Made by a program: the position numbers and the translations under genes | DNA from: Bradyrhizobium sp. WSM1743 | Lineage (GTDB): Bacteria > Pseudomonadota > Alphaproteobacteria > Rhizobiales > Xanthobacteraceae | Length of the DNA: 64,000 nt | Assembly: GCF_000473065.1 (NCBI RefSeq) | Contig: NZ_AXAZ01000041.1 | Span: 1 to 64,000 of the forward strand | Reading direction: 5' to 3' | Shown here: positions 60,353-64,000 of the stretch, piece after piece | Numbering within the stretch: the first letter of the stretch is position 1 | Layout: each line of letters opens with the position of its first letter | Notes under the pieces: generated by a model | Databases searched by the model: none | The model's input: only the letters and a program-made list of their open reading frames with translations | What the model was told of the DNA's origin: nothing

Positions 60353-60928
60353 ATGCTGAGCGTCATCATACCGACCGAAGGTGTCGAGCAGACGGCGGTC
60401 GCAACCCTGGCCGCGCTGGTCCCCGGCGCCGCCGCCGGCGTCATCCGGGAGGTCCTTCTGGTCGACGGCACTCGCAACGGCGTCATCGAGCGCGTTGCCG
60501 ACGTCGCAGGCTGCCGTTTCATCGGGTTCGAGGGATCTTCGCAAGGAGCTGCGCTCGCCGCCGGCGCGCTCCAGGCCCGATCGCCATGGCTCATGTTCCT
60601 GCCTGCAGGCGCCGTGCTGGAAACCGGCTGGATCGAGGAAACCACCCAGTTCATCCAGGCCGTCGCCACCAGCGGCCGGGATCGTGCGGCGGTGTTCCGC
60701 TACGCGCGCTCGCCTTACGCAAATACCTCATTGCGCGACGTCCTCTGGGCCGTGGCGCGAAAGCTCGTCGGTCCGCTCGGCGATCAAGGGCTGTTGATCG
60801 CCCGTGATCATTACGACCGGATCGGCGGCTACCCGCCCCACGCCCGCCACTCCGAAGCGCGGCTGCTCCGGCGGCTCGGGCGCTCGTCCCGGACCATGCT
60901 GCGCAGCCGGATCGTCATGGTCGGCTGA
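60353..60928 (+). CDS. Glycosyltransferase family 2-like protein (short)
   Basis: A 191-residue protein beginning MLSVIIPTEGVEQTAVATLA, the GT2 start of a Rossmann-like fold. VREVLLVDGTRNG-like text (IREVLLVDGTRNGVIERVAD) is the second strand where GT2 proteins bind the nucleotide. SPWLMFLPAGAVLETGWI sits where a DxD would be expected, but there is none. So it is either an inactive or divergent GT2 relative. It lies 64 bases before the MarR-GNAT gene. Confidence 0.6.
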   Translation: MLSVIIPTEGVEQTAVATLAALVPGAAAGVIREVLLVDGTRNGVIERVADVAGCRFIGFEGSSQGAALAAGALQARSPWLMFLPAGAVLETGWIEETTQFIQAVATSGRDRAAVFRYARSPYANTSLRDVLWAVARKLVGPLGDQGLLIARDHYDRIGGYPPHARHSEARLLRRLGRSSRTMLRSRIVMVG

Positions 60929-60949
60929 AGCGCCGAGATACTTGCCAGC

Positions 60950-60967
60950 GTCAAGTAATTAATTGAC
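60950..60967. promoter_or_regulatory. Operator-like palindrome upstream of the MarR-GNAT gene
   Basis: GTCAAGTAATTAATTGAC has arms GTCAA/TTGAC and a TAATTA core with one mismatched pair. It ends 24 bases before the start codon, a usual place for MarR self-regulation. Confidence 0.6.
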
Positions 60968-60991
60968 AATGGCAAATATCTGAGGTGACCC

Positions 60992-61951
60992 ATGCCATCC
61001 AAATCTTCGCCATCAAGCCCGGCGGCCGAACAGGTCGCCGACGACCACATCGCAGCGGTCCGCGCCTTCAACCGCTTCTATACCCGCAAGCTCGGCGTGC
61101 TCGACCAGCACCTTGGCAAGACCCCGTTTTCGCTCAGCGAGGCGCGCGTGCTCTATGAGCTCGCGCATCGCGACGACCTTGCGGCGAAGGAGATCGGAAA
61201 CGAGCTTGGTCTCGACCCCGGCTATCTCAGCCGCATCGTCCAGAGCTTCGACGAGAAGGGGCTGATCACGCGAAGGCCCCTGCCGGCAGATCGCAGGCAA
61301 TACCAGCTCAGCCTCACCGCCAAGGGCCGCCAGGCCTTCGCCAAGCTGAACCTGAACTCGCAAAACGAGGTCGCCGCAATGCTGGCTCAGCTTTCGCCCG
61401 GCGATGCGACGCGGCTCACCCAGGCCATGGCGACCATCGAGGCTGTACTGGAGCCACCGCGAAACCAGCCCGCGGCTTTCATGCTGCGCAGCCATCGCGT
61501 CGGCGACATTGGCTGGGTCATCTCCCGGCAAGCCGCCGCCTATGCCGCGGACTACAACTGGGACATCAGCTACGAGGCGCTGGTCGCCGAGATCTGCGCA
61601 CAGTTCATCAAGAACTACGACGCCGCGCGCGAGCACTGCTGGATCGCGGAAGTGGAAGGCGAGCCGGTCGGCTCGATCTTTCTGGTCAAGGCCACGGACC
61701 AGATCGCCAAGCTGCGCCTGTTGCAGGTGGAGAAGAAAGCGCGCGGGCTCGGTGTCGGCCGCGCACTGGTCGAGCAATGCATCCAGGGCGCACGCGAGCG
61801 GGGCTACAGCAAGATGACGCTGTGGACGCAGAGCATCCTGCTCGCCGCGCGCGGCATCTACAAGAGCGCCGGCTTCAAGCTCGTGAAGGAAGAGAAGCAC
61901 CACAGCTTCGGTGCCGATCTGGTCGGGGAGACGTGGGAGCTGGATCTTTGA
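60992..61951 (+). CDS. MarR-family regulator fused to a GNAT acetyltransferase
   Basis: A 319-residue fusion. Residues about 20-150 are a MarR winged helix: FSLSEARVLYELAHRDDLAA, then EIGNELGLDPGYLSRIVQSF (recognition helix) and ITRRPLPADRRQYQLSLTAK (wing). Residues about 160-319 are a GNAT domain: EGEPVGSIFLVKATDQIAKL then VEKKARGLGVGRALVEQCIQ (acetyl-CoA loop, RGLGVG). It may acetylate a compound that also releases it from DNA. This fused arrangement is widespread in proteobacteria. The palindrome at 60950 is probably its operator. Confidence 0.92.
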   Translation: MPSKSSPSSPAAEQVADDHIAAVRAFNRFYTRKLGVLDQHLGKTPFSLSEARVLYELAHRDDLAAKEIGNELGLDPGYLSRIVQSFDEKGLITRRPLPADRRQYQLSLTAKGRQAFAKLNLNSQNEVAAMLAQLSPGDATRLTQAMATIEAVLEPPRNQPAAFMLRSHRVGDIGWVISRQAAAYAADYNWDISYEALVAEICAQFIKNYDAAREHCWIAEVEGEPVGSIFLVKATDQIAKLRLLQVEKKARGLGVGRALVEQCIQGARERGYSKMTLWTQSILLAARGIYKSAGFKLVKEEKHHSFGADLVGETWELDL

Positions 61952-61976
61952 TGCGAGCGCGACGTGCATGAATGTG

Positions 61977-62150
61977 CCCTCGCCCCTTGCGGGAGAGGGC
62001 ATCTCCGCTGGCGCACACACACTCACTCGGTGAGGGGTATCTCTCCGCGCACACCGTACCGACGGACACCCCTCATCCGGCGCTTCGCGCCACCTTCTCC
62101 CACATCCGCCTTCGCCAAGGCTTCGGCGGACATGAGGGAGAAGGAAGATG
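61977..62150. repeat. Palindromic repeat (CCCTTGCGGGAGAGGG / TCTCCCACATCCGCC types)
   Basis: CCTCGCCCCTTGCGGGAGAG and CTTCTCCCACATCCGCCTTC ... GCGGACATGAGGGAGAAGG contain nested inverted segments between the MarR-GNAT and moaB genes. Confidence 0.6.
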
Positions 62151-62155
62151 AGCAA

Positions 62156-62719
62156 CTACACCGTCGCGCCCTGCGCCTTCGGCCGGCGCAAATGCTCGTC
62201 CAGCCGCGGCATGATCTCGACGAAATTGCAGGGGCGTGTGCGGTAGTCGAGCTGGGCTGCGAGGATGCCGTCCCAGCCATCGCGGCAGGCGCCGGGCGAA
62301 CCCGGCAGGCAGAAGATGTAGGTCGCGCCCGCGACGCCCGCGGTGGCGCGGCTCTGGATCGTCGACGCGCCGATCTTGGCGTGGCTCAGCATGTGGAACG
62401 CGATCGAGAAACCATCCATGCGCTTCTCGAACAGCGGCTCGATCGCCTCCGGCGTGACGTCGCGTCCGGTAAAGCCGGTGCCGCCGGTGGTGATGACAAC
62501 GTCGACGCCGCTATCGGCAATCCAGCGGCGGATCACGGCGCGAATTGCCTCGACATCGTCGGTGACGATCTCGCGCGCGGCGAGACGATGGCCCGCAGCG
62601 AGGAGACGGTCGACCAGAGTCTGGCCGGACTTGTCATCCGCAAGCGCGCGCGTGTCGGACACGGTGAGCACCGCGATGTTGAGCGGGATGAACTGCTTTG
62701 TTTCGTCGATGGAGGCCAT
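62156..62719 (-). CDS. moaB: Molybdenum cofactor biosynthesis protein B
   Basis: A 187-residue MoaB/MogA fold protein. LNIAVLTVSDTRALADDKSG starts it. VVITTGGTGFTGRDVTPEAI is the molybdopterin-binding motif (TGGTG) and FRMLSHAKIG-like sequence (IAFHMLSHAKIGASTIQSRA) follows. YIFCLPGSPGACRDGWDGIL ends the core. MogA/MoaB adenylylates molybdopterin before Mo insertion. No other moa or mog genes are nearby, so it acts as a stand-alone gene. Start ATG 62719, though MASIDETKQ leads directly to the fold. Confidence 0.93.
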   Translation of the reverse strand: MASIDETKQFIPLNIAVLTVSDTRALADDKSGQTLVDRLLAAGHRLAAREIVTDDVEAIRAVIRRWIADSGVDVVITTGGTGFTGRDVTPEAIEPLFEKRMDGFSIAFHMLSHAKIGASTIQSRATAGVAGATYIFCLPGSPGACRDGWDGILAAQLDYRTRPCNFVEIMPRLDEHLRRPKAQGATV

Positions 62720-62734
62720 TCTTCACCCTCAAGT

Positions 62735-62823
62735 GTCGTTCCGGGGCTCGCGGAGCGAGAACCCGGAACCTCGCGCAATCACATCCGGATTCCGGGTTCG
62801 CGCTCCGCGCGCCCCGGAATGAC
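62735..62823. repeat. Palindromic repeat, GTCATTCCGGGGCGCG family, copy 3
   Basis: GTCGTTCCGGGGCTCGCGGA and GCGCCCCGGAATGAC, with CCCGGAACC and GATTCCGGG inside. Same family as 4870-4972. Confidence 0.85.
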
Positions 62824-62826
62824 GCA

Positions 62827-63768
62827 CTACAACGCCCCCGCGCCGAACGTGTTGCAAGCCTGGACCGTGCCCTGCTGGTAGCCGGTCATGAACCACTGCT
62901 TGCGCTGCGCCGCCGAGCCGTGGGTGAAGGAGTCAGGCACGACGCGTCCCGTCGCCTGGCGCTGCAGCGTGTCGTCGCCGATCGCGCTCGCCGTGGTCAG
63001 CGCGGCATCGATGTCGCCGGGCTCGAGGAAGTTCGGACGCTTCTTCGCCTCCCGATTGACCCAGACGCCGGACAGGCAGTCGGCCTGCAACTCGACCTTC
63101 ACCTGAAGCGCGTTCGCCTCGGCCTTCGAGCCGACCTGCTGCTGCAGCCGCGTCACGCGCGGAATGATGCCGAGCAGGTTCTGGATGTGATGGCCGGCTT
63201 CATGCGCGATGATGTAGGCGGTCGTGAAATTGCACGCCGACTTGCCGGAGCAGCCGCGAAAGCGCGTCTCGACTTCGCGGAAGAAGGCGGTATCGAGAAA
63301 GATGGTCCGGTCGGGCGGACAATAGAACGGCCCCATTGCCGACTGCGCCATGCCGCAGCGGCCGCCATTGGTGGCATTGCGGAACAGCACGATCTTGGGA
63401 CCGGTATAGGACTGGCCATTGGCCTGAAAGATCTCGCTCCATCGATCGTCGATCTCGCCGAGGATGCCGGAGATCATGCTGCCCATCTCGTCGGTCGGCG
63501 CGCCCCGCTTGCCCGAGGACGCCTGACGATCGGTCTGGTAGGTCGGCGCATGGCCGCCGCCGGTGAGGATCTCGGCGCCGCCGATCAGGATGCGCGGGTC
63601 GATGCCGAAGGCATAGCCGATCAGGCCGAGCACGATGATGGTGCCGATGCCGAGCCCCCCGCCGCCCATGGGCACGCCGAACCCGCCTCCTCCCCCACCG
63701 CCAAAGCCACCACCTTCATCACGACGATCCTCGATGTCGTCGCTGCGGCGGAAGTCATCGTAGCGCAT
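62827..63768 (-). CDS. ypfJ: Neutral zinc metallopeptidase (YpfJ/KPN_02809 family)
   Basis: A 313-residue membrane-anchored peptidase. A Gly-rich N-terminus (GGGFGGGGGGGFGVPMGGGG) precedes one membrane helix (GIGTIIVLGLIGYAFGID). The zinc motif is TAYIIAHEAGHHIQNLLGI (HExxH, with the second His). FRGCSGKSACNFTTAYII and VELQADCLSGVWVNREAKKR with QADC are family features. The Gly-rich stretch is a flexible linker on the cytoplasmic side. Possible role in envelope protein turnover. It is the last gene visible, with the 5' region facing the repeats at 63915-63951. Confidence 0.9.
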   Translation of the reverse strand: MRYDDFRRSDDIEDRRDEGGGFGGGGGGGFGVPMGGGGLGIGTIIVLGLIGYAFGIDPRILIGGAEILTGGGHAPTYQTDRQASSGKRGAPTDEMGSMISGILGEIDDRWSEIFQANGQSYTGPKIVLFRNATNGGRCGMAQSAMGPFYCPPDRTIFLDTAFFREVETRFRGCSGKSACNFTTAYIIAHEAGHHIQNLLGIIPRVTRLQQQVGSKAEANALQVKVELQADCLSGVWVNREAKKRPNFLEPGDIDAALTTASAIGDDTLQRQATGRVVPDSFTHGSAAQRKQWFMTGYQQGTVQACNTFGAGAL

Positions 63769-63878
63769 GGCGGCCTTTCCTCTGGGGTCCCTGATTCAGT
63801 TTCGACGGCGCACAATAGTGCGAAAGCTCAACGCGCCACACACGTAAAATTTCCGTTGCGTTTATCAATATCGTGGTC

Positions 63879-63891
63879 GGCAAAAATTGCC
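63879..63891. repeat. Inverted repeat GGCAA-AAA-TTGCC
   Basis: A 5-bp inverted repeat with a 3-base A centre, about 110 bases upstream of the peptidase start. Confidence 0.5.
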
Positions 63892-63914
63892 TAGTGCGAC
63901 AGCATGTCGATGCC

Positions 63915-63951
63915 AGCAATTTTTTCCGAGGGTCGAGCAATTTTTTCCGAG
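63915..63951. repeat. Phased direct repeat of AGCAATTTTTTCCGAG
   Basis: The 16-base unit occurs exactly at 63915-63930 and 63936-63951, with a period of 21 bases, two helical turns. Each has a T6 run, so bends would add up. Confidence 0.85.
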
Positions 63952-64000
63952 AGAAATTTGCAGCCTTTTTGCAGCCATGATTGCTGCCGCGAGCCGCAGC

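Larger units (their letters stand above)
63769..64000. other. AT-rich upstream region at the right edge
   Basis: It contains GGCAA-AAA-TTGCC (63879-63891) and two copies of AGCAATTTTTTCCGAG 21 bases apart (63915-63951). No gene is visible. It may be the promoter region of the peptidase gene or of a gene beyond the window. Confidence 0.6.

Noticed and set aside
60135..60359. 74-codon plus-strand frame in the RMD1/GT2-like gap
   Set aside because: No ribosome site or conserved pattern, and it runs across the operator-like repeat.

Overview
The window looks like a chromosomal stretch of a Bradyrhizobium-type alphaproteobacterium (Rhizobiales). It has high GC and dense coding. Gene content and order are rhizobial: DUF2007, a NPPF methyltransferase, an S49 peptidase and glyQ-glyS sit beside a polyprenyl synthetase, and nadABC comes with a NadQ-like regulator. 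Many intergenic gaps carry the long imperfect palindromes typical of that genus. I see no rRNA, tRNA, CRISPR array, prophage or integrated island. The only mobile element is the end of an IS3-family insertion sequence at the extreme left.

Layout. 1-350: IS3-family end abutting half of a palindromic repeat. 472-5380: a GrdB/PrdB-like redox protein with a CaiB/BaiF CoA-transferase, an SRAP DNA-protein crosslink protein, a Nudix hydrolase and small conserved proteins. 5564-7208: an ECF sigma factor followed by a DUF4142 protein and a cupredoxin. 7462-14057: a sulfurtransferase, a dihydroorotase-like amidohydrolase with an altered metal motif, a YgfZ / 3-methyladenine glycosylase / HD hydrolase overlapping trio, a tyrosine phosphatase and a NadQ-like NAD regulator. 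14165-24240: a giant DUF2339 membrane protein, two paralogous chemoreceptors, small proteins, an AcuI-type reductase and an MFS transporter. 24466-28372: nadA, nadB and nadC behind two matching operator-like sites. 28495-34154: SleB cell-wall hydrolase, PPDK with a histone-like tail, and small proteins (DUF3096, DUF1236).

34480-41293 holds housekeeping genes: glyS, glyQ, S49 peptidase, methyltransferase, DUF2007 and polyprenyl synthetase, plus a 32-residue ORF behind an EcfG-like promoter. 41694-45058 is an apparent HxlR-regulated operon (ketoacyl synthase, LysE exporter, alpha/beta hydrolase). 45109-55280 carries ispE, a TPR protein, ETF-ubiquinone oxidoreductase, a divergent family-4-like uracil-DNA glycosylase, a GT39-like membrane glycosyltransferase, RNase HII and a PA0069-type radical SAM enzyme. 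55489-59102 is a phosphoketolase-acetate kinase pair. 59189-63768 carries an RMD1/DUF155 protein, a GT2-like protein, a MarR-GNAT fusion, MoaB and a neutral zinc metallopeptidase. The last 230 bases have an AT-rich segment with phased direct repeats.

No single previously undescribed multi-gene system stands out clearly. The best leads are the NadQ-nadABC regulatory pair, the HxlR-ketoacyl synthase operon with its operator, the orphan GrdB/PrdB-like redox protein beside a CoA-transferase, the EcfG-promoter micro-ORF, the uracil-DNA glycosylase missing half of its expected Fe-S ligands, and several clean inverted or direct repeats in regulatory gaps. Everything here comes from reading the sequence; no database search was run.
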